Assembly (NCBI GenBank): GCA_946902875.1
Contig: OX336349.1
Span: forward strand, 13,911,891 to 13,975,890
Length of the DNA stretch: 64,000 nt
Source: Nematopogon swammerdamellus
Taxonomy: Eukaryota > Arthropoda > Insecta > Lepidoptera > Adelidae
Reading direction: 5' to 3'
Shown here piece after piece: positions 42,716-52,732 of the stretch. The notes under the pieces are model-generated. The model saw nothing but the letters and a program-made list of their open reading frames with translations, was not told the origin of the DNA and made no database searches. A program made the position numbers and the translations under genes. Numbering within the stretch: the stretch's first letter is position 1; each line of letters begins with the position of its first letter.

Positions 42716-44728
42716 TTAGTAAGGAGTAAGTTTAAAGTCTTTGGAACTCCACGTTCCAATATTCTTGCCCTCACTGTTTTCTAAGACAAAAATAGTGGGG
42801 CTCTTCTGAGCCAAGATCTTACACCGATGGTAACGCGGTGCCAGTTTAGATGAGAAGTGTTTGGAAGCGTCGCTTCTCGCGAACGTTCGCTTCCAAACAT
42901 ATTGCCCTACTGTAAAAGTTTCTTTCCGTCGGAACCGATCGTAGCGCAGTTTTGTGGTCTGGTGCGCCTTATCTAGGGCCTTGCGCACTTGTTCGAAAAT
43001 CTCGGGCAGTTCAGATAGATCTTGTGCACGATTTTCAGCGGGAGTGAGATCGTCGTCACCCGGGGCAGTATCCCGGGCGCTGTTGAAGAAACTACCCTCC
43101 ACCACTAGTTCACGGCCGTGCACGAGAAAGGCTGGCGTGTGGTCGGTACTCTCATTCACGCTCGTATTCACCGCGAACTGTAGCTTAGGGAGTAGCGTAT
43201 CCCACGATCTGTGGTCGTCCTTCACGAAGGACGCCAGCATGGTAACAAGAGTCTTGTTATACCTTTCCACCAGATTCACCTCCGGCGTGTACTTAGGGGT
43301 ATAAAACTGCTGCGGAACCTTGTACTCGTCAAGCAATTTCTTCAGATCGGCACCAATGAATTCGGTTCCGTTATCGGAGAGAAAAGTCCGTGGGATGCCA
43401 TGAACCAGAAAAATGCCGTTTTCCACTTTATCCGCAATAGCTTTTGCGGTAGCACGTCTGAGGGGATAGAAAAAACAATATTTGGAGAAGGCGCAGGTAA
43501 CCACTAGAATATAGCAGTTTCCTGCGCGGGAGGGAGGAAAAGGACCAGTTATGTCGGCTGCCAGGTATTGAAATGGTCGAGTACAACGTTTATGTCCTCC
43601 CATCTCGCCCAGGGTATTATGCTGGGAATGCTTGTACGCGGCGCAAGTAGCGCACTTACCGACGTGATCGACGACGTCTCTATACATTCCCGGCCAATAA
43701 TACTGCAACAGCAACCTGCGGTAGGTTTTGAAAATGCCAAGGTGTCCGGCTGTCGGTACGTCGTGGTGGTCATGGATGGTAGCCTGGCGTCGCGATTGGG
43801 GCACAACCAATTTCCACTCGAAGTCCCGTGCCAAATTAAATTTACTCCGGGTAAATCGGTATAGGCTTGCGTCTCGAAGTTGGAAATTGGGTGCAGCCTG
43901 CGGAGTCTCCTCGCAGATCGCCACCATTTTATCATACCACTCGTCCGGAGTAGTCGCAGTGGTTAAGGCAGACACAAGCGGTGCACGGCTCAGTGCATCG
44001 GGCACGACGTTCTCCTTGCCTTTCCTATGGACAATAGTAAAGTGGAAAGGGGAGAGACGGAGACCCCAACGAGCTAGACGCCCGGTCGCATTTTCTAGTG
44101 ACAAGAACCACCTCAGTGATGAGTGGTCAGTGTAGATTGTGAATTCTGGACCGTATTCTAGATAACACCTCCAGTGCTCCACCGCGTAGATCACCGCTAG
44201 TGCCTCTCGCTCTGTAGCTGAGTAGTTCGCCTCGCAGGGCGTGAGGGTGCGGCTGGCATACGCGACAGTTCTCTCCTGCCCGTCAATGGTCTGTGCCAGA
44301 CGCGCACCGAGCCCATAGGCGGAGGCATCGGTGTGCACCTGGAACGGCGCGGACCAGTCCGGACAGGACAGGATAGGGGCACTGGTGAGGGTGTGTTTCA
44401 GGTCACAGAATGATCGCTCACACTCATCGCTCCAAGTGAAAGGTGGAGAGCCTCGCTTCGTACTGGTTAGCTTATTTAACGGAGCGGCTCTGGTAGCAAA
44501 ATTATCTATGAACCTGCGGTTCCAGGAAGCAGTCGCCAGGAACCGTCGTACCTCGGTGCCGTTAGTGGGCCGAGGCCAGTCAATGATCGCACGGACCTTC
44601 TCTGGATCCGGCCTCAGACCGTGTTTGTCGACGAGGTAACCGAGGTAGCACAGACTACTGCGGAAGAAGGTAGATTTAGCTCTATTGATCGTCAAGTTCG
44701 CGGATTTCAGCGTTTCATAGACTTTCAT
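42716..44728 (-). CDS. pol: Gypsy pol, second part: RT end - RNase H - integrase (670 aa from first ATG)
   Basis: Continuation of pol in a frame shifted by -1 type relative to 44779-45924. The open frame extends upstream of the ATG and includes the reverse transcriptase active site YLDD (at about 44783-44794), which the first part lacks. RNase H follows (VHTDASAYGLG, the TEREALAVIYAVEHW glutamate region, and YTDHSSLRWFL). Integrase then has an HHCC zinc motif (HDHHDV...GHLG...CATCAAYK) and DDE residues in ADITGPF, LSDNGTEF and NLVERYNKTL. The C-terminus has a KLAPRYHRCKI segment like the integrase GPY/F module. No further stops are present. The ATG is only a nominal start, because the domain is cut off from the N-terminal half of RT. 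Confidence 0.88.
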   Translation of the reverse strand: MKVYETLKSANLTINRAKSTFFRSSLCYLGYLVDKHGLRPDPEKVRAIIDWPRPTNGTEVRRFLATASWNRRFIDNFATRAAPLNKLTSTKRGSPPFTWSDECERSFCDLKHTLTSAPILSCPDWSAPFQVHTDASAYGLGARLAQTIDGQERTVAYASRTLTPCEANYSATEREALAVIYAVEHWRCYLEYGPEFTIYTDHSSLRWFLSLENATGRLARWGLRLSPFHFTIVHRKGKENVVPDALSRAPLVSALTTATTPDEWYDKMVAICEETPQAAPNFQLRDASLYRFTRSKFNLARDFEWKLVVPQSRRQATIHDHHDVPTAGHLGIFKTYRRLLLQYYWPGMYRDVVDHVGKCATCAAYKHSQHNTLGEMGGHKRCTRPFQYLAADITGPFPPSRAGNCYILVVTCAFSKYCFFYPLRRATAKAIADKVENGIFLVHGIPRTFLSDNGTEFIGADLKKLLDEYKVPQQFYTPKYTPEVNLVERYNKTLVTMLASFVKDDHRSWDTLLPKLQFAVNTSVNESTDHTPAFLVHGRELVVEGSFFNSARDTAPGDDDLTPAENRAQDLSELPEIFEQVRKALDKAHQTTKLRYDRFRRKETFTVGQYVWKRTFARSDASKHFSSKLAPRYHRCKILAQKSPTIFVLENSEGKNIGTWSSKDFKLTPY

Positions 44729-44778
44729 GAGTAGCTCAAGGTGCTCCTCGAACGTAGCGGTAACGAGAATAATATCAT

Positions 44779-45924
44779 CTAAATAGACGAACCCTTGCCA
44801 TGAAAGGAGGCGCCGAACAGGCGATCCATTAGCCTCTGTAGCGTGGCGGGCGCGTTAGTCAAGCCCATACTCATTCGGCGGTAGGCAAATGTGCCACGCC
44901 CGGGGATACTGAAGGCAGTTTTCTCCCGAGAAGCGGGATCTAAGGGTATTTGCCAAAAAGCTGAACTCAAATCAATAGAGGACAGATATCGGGCATCCCT
45001 TAGATTGTCGAGAATATCGGATACGAAGGGCACTAGATAGGAGTCTTTTTTAGTGAGCCTGTTTAGTTCCCGACAATCCAGGCAAACGCGAAATCGGCCA
45101 TCCTTTTTGTCAACAAGGAGTACGGGCGAGTTCCACGCACTGGACGCAGGCTCTATTACACCAGCGTCCAGCAGCTTATCCACCTCCTTGTTGATTAGTT
45201 CGAGTTTGTAGGGGGAGATGCGACGAGCTCTTTGTTTTACCGGAGCAGCGTTGCTAGTGTCAATGGAGTGCGAGACCAAGGAGGTCTCACCTAGTCCCAC
45301 TCTCTCCGCCGTGATAGTGTCGAAGCGCTCGATTACGGCAGAGGCTACGGCTTGTTGGTCGGGAGTCAATCCCTCGTAGTGAACCAGATGGGTTGATTCG
45401 ACAGCGGAACACAACGCGAGAGGCGCGCCGGTCCAGTCGATCAAGGATACCCCATCGGGATAGAGACGGAAGGACTTCCAGAAGTCCCAACCAAAAATAA
45501 GGGGCTGCCGCAGCGCCGGGGTCACGTGTAGTTTGAGGTACCGCGTGGTACCATTAAAAGTTAGGGGCACATCATAGTAGCCCAAGGTGGTCATATGCGT
45601 GCCGTTAGCCGCTTGAGCCTCAACGGCGCAATCGGGGTGGCACGAATAGCCTAGATCGGAGAGTAGGGACGAGTAGGCTGAGCCCACAAAACAATCAGTG
45701 GCGCCCGAATCCAGGAGGCCGTGCAAGGGGGTAGAGCCCACCATACAGCGGACATAGGGCCTGGGATCGGTGCCCGTGACCTGCGTAGAGGCAGTTACAC
45801 TTCTGTAGGAAGCAAAGTAGGTCTTTAGGAAGGTCAGGTAGTCTTTCCACTCGGAAGGGTCTTCCGCGCACGCCCTTAGGGGACGGCGCGCGCCTGTTAG
45901 TTTTTTGGCATAACACCTTTGCAA
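44779..45924 (-). CDS. pol: Gypsy pol, first part: protease - RT N-terminal half
   Basis: Expressed as Gag-Pol by -1 frameshifting at 45900-45906; the frame has no ATG start of its own and opens just upstream of the slip site. An aspartic protease carries LLDSGATDCFVG (about residue 70). Reverse transcriptase begins around residue 240 and includes VLLVDKKDGRFRVCLDCREL, the SSIDLSSAFWQI catalytic aspartate, and MGLTNAPATLQRLMDRLFG. The frame stops at 44779-44781, just before the YLDD active site, which continues in another frame at 42716-44794. A net one-base deletion or two-base insertion near 44795-44815 explains this. No slippery heptamer is seen there, so it looks like an inactivating indel or a sequence error. 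Confidence 0.88.
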   Translation of the reverse strand: MQRCYAKKLTGARRPLRACAEDPSEWKDYLTFLKTYFASYRSVTASTQVTGTDPRPYVRCMVGSTPLHGLLDSGATDCFVGSAYSSLLSDLGYSCHPDCAVEAQAANGTHMTTLGYYDVPLTFNGTTRYLKLHVTPALRQPLIFGWDFWKSFRLYPDGVSLIDWTGAPLALCSAVESTHLVHYEGLTPDQQAVASAVIERFDTITAERVGLGETSLVSHSIDTSNAAPVKQRARRISPYKLELINKEVDKLLDAGVIEPASSAWNSPVLLVDKKDGRFRVCLDCRELNRLTKKDSYLVPFVSDILDNLRDARYLSSIDLSSAFWQIPLDPASREKTAFSIPGRGTFAYRRMSMGLTNAPATLQRLMDRLFGASFHGKGSSI

Positions 45925-47174
45925 GAGGGGCAGTCAGGCAGGCGGACCCCTGGTTTCAGGCAGCCGAAACACACAATCGTCCGCGGGGCAGGACACTGGC
46001 GGTAACCGTGGTCGCTAGTGCGGCAACGCGCACACTGAGTGACCCGGTTGCGACTAGACGCAGGCTTAGGTTCAGGTGCCAGTTCATTAATCCGCCTAGG
46101 GGGCACCCGCCGGGCGGTGTCACGAAGCTGAGGTTTGTAGTCGAACTCAGCCGCGAGCATCTCTGCGGGAGCGGCAGCCGGTTCCTTAAAGTCTCGGACA
46201 CGTACGCGGTTCGTCTCGACTTTCAGGCATAGTTGCTTGAGCTGGAGCACGGTAGTTATGTCGGACAAGGCTAGAGCAGACGAGAAGGAAGGCCGGATAT
46301 TACGTCGAAGGATTTTTAGTTTTTCATTCTCCGTAATGTCCTGCAACAACCGATGGAACAATCCGTGCATAGTCGCGAAGTATAAGGACACAGATTCTTC
46401 CTTACCCTGCGTGCGGCCCTTAAGTACCTCCAGAAGTTGGTAGTCGTGGTCCACGATGTCGAACTCTTGCTTTAGGAGGACACAGAGTTCGTCCCAAGTG
46501 ATCCCGGGATGGTTCACGCTCCTATACCAAAATAAGGCGGGGCCTTCGAATAACTCCGGAGCTGAGGTCAGCAGCTGTTGGGTCAAGATGCCGCGCGACC
46601 GACGCAGCTCTTCAAGGCGTTCAAGGAAGGCTCGAACGCTCGTAGTTCCGTCGTAGGTTAGCTTTAGCTTGGACACCAAGTCGGAGCGCGGAGCCGGCGC
46701 GGCTGCGACGGGGCACGCGTACGACTCACTTACCGGTATCGATTCAAATTCACGCCCAACCTGAGATGACTCGGCCACTGGCGAGGGAGCGCCGCGATTC
46801 GGGCGAAGGCCTGTTTCAGTTGTGCCGTGCAGATGCAACAGCTGCGTTCGCTCAAGAATTAGTTCCGGGGTAGTGGGTTCTATCCGGAGAAGCCGGTTAT
46901 ATAAATGATCTAACGCTGCACCGATGTTAGGAGGGGCCTCGCCTTCTACGTGTTGCTCAGCAATGTTGTTCAAACGATCGCGCACGATGGCTAATTCGCT
47001 GGCGGCGTCCTCATCCGTCTCGCGTATTTCCTCCGAGGGCTGGTCCTTCGCGAGGGAGGAAATGAGCAACCGGAGATCAGCGACGCGATCTGGGGGAGCG
47101 ACACCCCTTATCCGCACTTCGTACTGTAGCGCCTCCTTCCTCAGTAGGTTAAAGGCGACACGGCGTAGGGCCAT
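45897..47174 (-). CDS. gag: Gypsy Gag polyprotein, 425 aa
   Basis: Structural protein that packages element RNA. The start is taken at the ATG at 47174 (MALRRVAFNLL); the frame itself opens slightly upstream at a TTG. The N-terminal half is acidic and helix-rich. The middle (about residues 190-320) has the retrotransposon gag capsid signature, with FLERLEELRRSRG, LLKQEFDIVDHDYQLLEVLK and the CLKVETN-type end. A basic linker leads to a zinc knuckle CARCRTSDHGYRQC (C-x2-C-x4-H-x4-C), then a second Cys-rich motif CFGCLKPGVRLPDC that lacks the usual histidine. The stop TAA at 45897-45899 directly follows the AAAAAAC slip site. Confidence 0.88.
   Translation of the reverse strand: MALRRVAFNLLRKEALQYEVRIRGVAPPDRVADLRLLISSLAKDQPSEEIRETDEDAASELAIVRDRLNNIAEQHVEGEAPPNIGAALDHLYNRLLRIEPTTPELILERTQLLHLHGTTETGLRPNRGAPSPVAESSQVGREFESIPVSESYACPVAAAPAPRSDLVSKLKLTYDGTTSVRAFLERLEELRRSRGILTQQLLTSAPELFEGPALFWYRSVNHPGITWDELCVLLKQEFDIVDHDYQLLEVLKGRTQGKEESVSLYFATMHGLFHRLLQDITENEKLKILRRNIRPSFSSALALSDITTVLQLKQLCLKVETNRVRVRDFKEPAAAPAEMLAAEFDYKPQLRDTARRVPPRRINELAPEPKPASSRNRVTQCARCRTSDHGYRQCPAPRTIVCFGCLKPGVRLPDCPSCKGVMPKN
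45900..45906 (-). promoter_or_regulatory. Programmed -1 ribosomal frameshift site (A AAA AAC)
   Basis: On the minus strand the end of gag reads CCA AAA AAC TAA. The heptamer A AAA AAC fits X XXY YYZ, and slipping back one base leads into the pol frame (KKLTGARR). The same heptamer is a well-known retroviral slip site. A downstream stimulatory structure was not evaluated. Confidence 0.85.
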
Positions 47175-47706
47175 TTTAACTATCCGCAATTATATTTAGC
47201 TGGAAACACACACTATCAGTCAGAGAACAGCATAGATAAAATAAAGAAGTAGGGAGAGAATTACATTAAACGTCAGCACTAGCTGGCAATAAAACGTCAG
47301 ATTTATTTTTTTTTAATTTCGTGGTTCCGCTTGCAGAACGCCTGCAGGTCCCGCCTAGTTCGATTTTCGGCGCAGCAAGCTAGCTATAGGGAGGAATCGA
47401 AATGAATGATTATGTAGATATAGCATCCCGCGGGTCCTAGGAGAGGCGCTTGGAGCTAGTGGAAAGTAGGTAAGTTGCACTTGCGTTAAATATTCATGCA
47501 CAAAAAGAAACATGCAGAACAAGCAATATATAGCAATAAACAGCAGTAAAATGAAGAAGCATAGTAGTAAGGAAAGCAATGTAAGGATCATCGGCTATCA
47601 ATTTCTTTACAGCAGTGAATTGCAAAGTTTGATTTGAAATGTATTAACAATTTTTTTTTAAGTGTCCCTGTGGATGCCATAAAATGATACTGGAAACTTA
47701 CGAATC
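47175..47706 (-). other. 5' leader of the LTR element
   Basis: About 530 bp between primer-binding site and gag ATG. No open frame of note. It would carry the packaging signal, which cannot be located by eye. Confidence 0.6.
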
Positions 47707-47724
47707 CCGCACCGGGGAGTGCCA
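47707..47724 (-). other. Primer-binding site candidate
   Basis: Two bases inside the 5' LTR the minus strand reads TGGCACTCCCCGGTGCGG, beginning with the TGG complementary to a tRNA CCA end. I cannot name the tRNA with confidence. Confidence 0.6.
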
Positions 47725-47726
47725 AT

Positions 47727-50211
47727 TGCCACGTTCGCCCGGCCGACTTCGGTGAAGCCGTTCCAGTCGTCGTGCAAATAGTTCGGTAGGTATTGATAGT
47801 AGGCAATAAAAGAGTAGGTACCTTACCGAAATATAGTTATATTTATTTAGTACTACAATAGTTCAGTAGAAGTGGACTAGATCCGTAATAATTTTTATCC
47901 GTGAAGCGGATTACAACATTGTACAGTCTACAATAGTTCAGTAGATTATATTTATCCGTGAAGCGGATTCAACATTGTACCGTACTACAATAGTTCAGTA
48001 GATTATATTTATCCGTGAAGCGGATTCAACATTGTACAGTACTACAATAGTTCAGTAGATTATATTTATCCGTGAAGCGGATTCAACATTGTACCGTACT
48101 ACAATAGTTCAGTAGATTATATTTATCCGTGAAGCGGATTCAACATTGTACAGTACTACAATAGTTCAGTAGATTATATTTATCCGTGAAGCGGATTACA
48201 ACATTGTTCAGTACTCCAATAGTTCAGTAGATTATATTTATCCGTGATTCTTACATCGCAGTTACATAATTTACTTATCTTATGGGTAGTCGTAGCTCCG
48301 GACGCGAGAAGCGAGTAGGGGGAGGGGGAAGAAAACTAGAAGTCCCGGAGAGAGCGTAGGTTAGCAGGGAGTGGTCGCTTGTAGGCCGTGAGAGTGGCTC
48401 GGCCGCCAGTCGCACTCGGAGTAGACATCGGTCAGGGGTCAGGTAGGCCAGACTCGGGCGAGAGCGATCAGGAGGGTAGCCGCATAGTCAGCATTGCGGG
48501 ATCGGCACGAATCGGCCCCACGCCTTCAGCGAGGCGGCGGGTGTGAGGGTTAGCGTGACTTGCTCGCCCAAGCCAAGCTCACACTTTCCGATCAGGCTTG
48601 CTCAGCCAAGCTCGCTAGCCCCGACCAAGCTCCCACTGCAATGTTGGTTACAAGACCAGCATTAGCAGGGTGATATTATAAATTTAAACATGTAAAGCGA
48701 GGTGGTTTAAGCGTTAGAGCGCAATACACAAGCACCAATATTCACATCATAAGCAGTAAGCATAATTTAATTTAGCATCGAATAGCGAAATAAACACAAT
48801 ATAATTAAGACACAGTAGCAGTAGATAGCATCGGCAAATATAGTGCGGCGCGGCCCTCCTACATGCTCAGGGCCCGGCACGCACGCCTTTCACTTCAAGC
48901 AATTTTTCAAACACAACCAATACAGATTACAGAGAATAGGTAAATTTATTCATTATAAAATAAAAAGAAAGAATAAAGTGAGTAAGGTGACCTTGAGAAT
49001 ATTGTCTTTTGGAAATAAATTTTATACCTGAAAGTATTACTTGTTTTTTTTTCTTTACTTTCCATTCACTAGAATTAAAATGTTAGTGAGAGTTCGGCTT
49101 TTCAGGTTCACCTTTATGGCTTAGTGGCCCGGCTACTACCTCCGCTCTCATGAACATAAACATTAAAAATTATTGGTAGCAATTCTCAATTTCTCAATAG
49201 AATGTGTTCTTTTCTTTTCAAAGTCACAATATGGCCGCGCCAAAAATACATGCAGTTCTCACTAATGGCGGCGGCCCTGCCACAAGGTACAAATAACTAA
49301 TTTCTACCATTCCTTAGTAGGTGGGGAACACAAGAACATTATGTACGGCAAGTACAGCCTAGTAGTGGAGTGCAAGCTGAAATTACAAGCAGTTAGATAG
49401 AAGAAAAATGTGCACATTGAGTCAGCAATTCGTAGAAAAATGTTAGCCGTAGACACAAACATTACTACAAAACAAGGAGGATCTGAATTACATTCTTATT
49501 AACCAAGCGCAACTTAGGGATGTGCTACCTAGCAGGCGTACCTTGTGTGGGAGGTTTCTTATTTTTAGCAGTTCAGGTTCGCTGCAAACTCGGCGACTGC
49601 AGAAACGAAAGTGATTCGGTCAGCAATTCGTACTGCGCAGATTGAGCTCCTAAGGCCGTCGACACAGTCGCGGGCACGAGTAGAACGGGTGCTCGTAGAT
49701 CGACTAAGTTGACCGCCTATTGTAAGTAGTAATGTTCTTAGTGAACTTTATAGCCGTCAATAACGATTTTATTGAAAAAGAATTAATATTTATTAATATT
49801 TAGTTACAGAAAATGTCAGATATGTTGAATTTTCCCACAGTTTACATTAGAAAAGAATGTTTGTATCTCAGGGAATAGCATCCTATTCAAACGTGTCAAT
49901 CCAAACAATAAAAAGTCCTTTCAATTAGGTTGATAACTCTAAAGACGACTCGAAGGTCGACTAGGTTGACACTCCGATCTCCGCAAAGCAAAAGAAATCC
50001 TGTGTGTGTCGTCGCCTTAGCCGCCGTGAGAACCCCTTTGCTGTGATTGGCTGCCGAAGTAGGCAAAGACACGTTGTTATAGCGGCCCGATCTTCCGCGC
50101 GATTTGCGCGGCAATCTAATCAAGCGTATTTTATGTTCGACGAGTGTAGTTTATAATAGAATATTTTACTAGTTAACTTAGCAAACACGGCGGGAAATTC
50201 GCATCGTGTCA
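47727..50211 (-). repeat. 5' LTR (right), 2,485 bp
   Basis: Same length as 38777-41261 and identical except 48873 (C versus T). In element orientation this is the promoter-bearing LTR. No TATA or initiator is assigned. Confidence 0.93.
47853..48247. repeat. 57-bp minisatellite inside the 5' LTR
   Basis: Identical in unit number and order to 38903-39297, displaced by 8,950 bp. Confidence 0.9.
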
Positions 50212-50215
50212 ATAT
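50212..50215. repeat. 4-bp target site duplication (ATAT), right
   Basis: Matches 38773-38776. Confidence 0.7.
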
Positions 50216-50373
50216 ATACACTCTACATAAAAACAACGACAACAACAACAACAAACTTCTTTATTTCAGACAAAGCCCATAACTACACAAAAAATGAAAA
50301 ACATAAAAAAAAACAAACAAAAACATCAAACACAAAAAAAACATTATCGATTAGGCGAGAAGTGTATTTATAA

Positions 50374-50740
50374 TTTTTTTTTTTTATGGAAACTGACACG
50401 GATTGCTACATCACCTACAACATCCGTGATGTCAGCCCATACCACCGGATGAACTTGGTGCCACGTCAGCGCTTCCCTTCGGTCGTGCCGGCTACACTGA
50501 ACTGGACGGAAAACACAAATAATTTACATTGCCGTTTCGACCGTAATGTGTGGTAACAACCCGGGCGCTATAAACCCTACCACCTAGTACGGTAAGAATG
50601 GAAGGGACCTACAGTTTTACGTGGAATCCGACCCACGGTCAGCCTCCAACGGCCAAGCGGTCACCCATACAAGTATTGAACGCGCCCAGGTGTGCTTAAC
50701 AACAGTCGACCGACCGCACTACTGAGCTACCGAGGCTGAC
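50374..50740 (-). mobile_element. SINE-1, full-length
   Basis: Poly(T), GGAAACTGACACGGATTGC, through complement of the 5S-like block to GAGCTACCGAGGCTGAC. Slightly more diverged than other full copies in the middle. Confidence 0.83.
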
Positions 50741-50810
50741 AGTGTTATGGGCTGAGATCACAGGTGTTGTAGAGTAGATGATGTAGCCCTGTCAGTTTCC
50801 ATAAAAAAAA
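50741..50810 (+). mobile_element. SINE-1, 3' end abutting a full copy
   Basis: AGTGTTATGGGCTGAGATCA through CTGTCAGTTTCCATAAAAAAAA, joined without spacer to the head of the minus-strand copy at 50374-50740. Confidence 0.75.
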
Positions 50811-51639
50811 TTATGTACTTTTCAATGTGAAAGATGTCAAACAAATGTAGTTGTTTTTTTTTATTTACAAAATATAAGCGCTCAGGACTTTTGAATTAAA
50901 ATTTGTTTTATTAGGCACATTTTTAAACTAATAATTTTAGGAATTTTATACTTCAGCCAGGTCTAGATTCAAGTCTTACCCCGATAATGCAAAGGTACGT
51001 TCGCGCAAGCTCACACGATAGTATCTGATGGTATCGGCCACCTACCTACACCTTAATTAAATTCATGAAATTGTTTCGCAACCCCCAGGATAGGATCCTG
51101 GACGTGGGTCGTCGAATATGCACAAGATTGTGGACACAAATTTGCAAACAGTATCGACAAAATGTTTCTAATTAGGACCGAACACGAACACCCCTTGTTT
51201 CCACTATGTAGGTACGCAATTAAGTTAGACTATCTGTTTTAATTAGTTTTGTCTGCTTTTCTCCAATCCAATTTGGAAGTAGGAAAACATTGTTTTTTTT
51301 ACAAACTTAGAACATTTATAAAATATTTCGACGTTTTCATGACTGTGTGACTACAAAACTACGAACGGGCACCGATAGATGGCGTAATGGATACGAGAGA
51401 CACAATATATCGATACAAAATAAGCTGTGCCGAACGCGAGATACGCGCGAGTGTGACCGCGTCATTGCTGCGCACACACACTATACATGCAACAAGTAGG
51501 AATATGTGGCTACGGAACCCTCTCTGTGTGAACAACGTTCTCACTTAACAAGTTTATTATTAATACCTACAATTCTGCAGTCGATAATTCTTTGCAAAGG
51601 TCGCACAGATGGAACACAATTTGTGCATTTGCGGGCATA
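50811..51639. other. Unassigned sequence
   Basis: About 830 bp. No gene or repeat recognised. Confidence 0.3.
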
Positions 51640-51816
51640 TCCTCCAAAATGACACATACCTATTCTGTGAAAATTTCAATCGGCTACCTATTACAGTTCT
51701 TATGATACAGCCCTCGCACGGACGGACGGACGGACATACAGACATACAGATAGGTGGCGGCGTAGGCTTAGTACTAGGCGTCCGTATGGAAGCCTAGTAC
51801 TAAGCCTTCGCCGCAT
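51640..51816 (+). mobile_element. (GTCY)n-type MITE fragment with terminal palindrome
   Basis: TGTGAAAATTTCAATCGGCTAC, CAGCCCTCGCACGGAC, a (GGAC)n run at ~51717-51735 and a palindrome at about 51757-51812 (GGCTTAGTACTAGGC / GCCTAGTACTAAGCC). Confidence 0.55.
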
Positions 51817-51907
51817 GTCTTTCCGGTTTTCCGGAATTCTAAAAACATTTACTAATGTTAATTTTTCTCGCTAATTCTTTTAAGATAATCTATAAAAGTT
51901 CTCAAGA

Positions 51908-51954
51908 ATTCAAATCATTCACGTAAGTGGACCACTTACGTGAATGATTTGAAT
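51908..51954. repeat. Perfect 47-bp palindrome
   Basis: 23-bp arms ATTCAAATCATTCACGTAAG.. and its exact complement around a single central A at 51931. Contains TTCACGTAAGTGG. No flanking element recognised. Confidence 0.75.
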
Positions 51955-52234
51955 ACTATTTCTGCTCATATAAACTCATTATTTTATGGAGTAATATTCT
52001 GAGTGAAGTCTTTGGAAAATCATTACTAAATATCACTTAATGTACAAGCTAATATCAGGCGTACCTTTAAAAGATATTCTTTGGAAGCCCCAGGCCTCTC
52101 CGCTACGTTTAAAGGGCCCAGCCTCCAATTCACTAGCAAGTAAAGTCGATAATAGAGTACGATATTTTGAGAGGATTCTACTAGTCAGTGCGTAGTTCAA
52201 TATTTTAAGCATAGAAAAAAAAAATTAAATGTTG

Positions 52235-52495
52235 CCTCACCAAAAATGTTGGACAGAGAGTAGATATGCGAAGGAGGCGTGTCCGCGACGCTGTAATATG
52301 AGCAGATTTTCCCATATTTAACTATCGATGTGTGCGTGAGCGTACGTTGATGCAACGCTTTGGATTGGCCAAAAATCGCTGGTTCGAATGCGTACGTGTG
52401 TGTGAATTGTGATTGTGTGTGATCGGAAACTGGCGACAGCGGTTCCGATACGAGGGGACGTTCAAGGCACATGTTCTCTCCTTCCAAAATCTTTT
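52235..52495 (-). repeat. Dispersed repeat, inverted copy of 23700-23975
   Basis: Complement matches 23700-23975 closely, including GGAACCGCTGTCGCCAGTTT. The minus-strand frame of 96 codons (52197-52487) contains SEPLSPVSDHTQSQFTHTYA, which is partly kept in the other copy. No protein family recognised. It abuts the poly(T) of the next SINE. Confidence 0.6.
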
Positions 52496-52722
52496 TTTTT
52501 TTTTTTTATGGTAACTGACACGGTTGGCTACATCACCTACAACATCCGCGATGTCAGCCCATAACACCGGGTGAACTTGGTGCCACGTCAGTGCTTCCCC
52601 TCGGTCGTGCCGGCTACACTGAACTGGACGGAAAACACAAACTATTTACATAGTCGTTTCGACCGACCTTTCATTCAGTGCGGTGGTACCAACCCGGGCG
52701 GGTTAAACCCTACCACCTAGTA
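52492..52722 (-). mobile_element. SINE-1, body and tail
   Basis: Long poly(T), GGTAACTGACACGGTTGGC through GGTTAAACCCTACCACCTAG. 5'-truncated. Confidence 0.8.
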
Positions 52723-52732
52723 ATATAGGAAG

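Larger units (their letters stand above)
38777..50211 (-). mobile_element. Complete Ty3/Gypsy-type LTR retrotransposon, 11.4 kb
   Basis: Two 2,485-bp LTRs flank an internal region with primer-binding site, gag, pro-RT, RNase H-integrase, a ~1.44-kb noncoding 3' spacer and a polypurine tract, all on the minus strand. Domain order PR-RT-RNase H-IN defines Ty3/Gypsy. There is no env-like frame. The LTRs differ at one position only in my comparison (39923 T versus 48873 C), so insertion was very recent. The pol frame is nevertheless broken before the reverse transcriptase active site, so this copy probably cannot supply its own enzyme. Confidence 0.93.

Noticed and set aside
42954..44639. Plus-strand frames of 90-135 codons
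   Set aside because: Antisense shadows of the integrase and RNase H coding sequence.
44779..44800. Second programmed -1 frameshift in pol
   Set aside because: No X XXY YYZ heptamer in the correct frame near the break; an indel is simpler.
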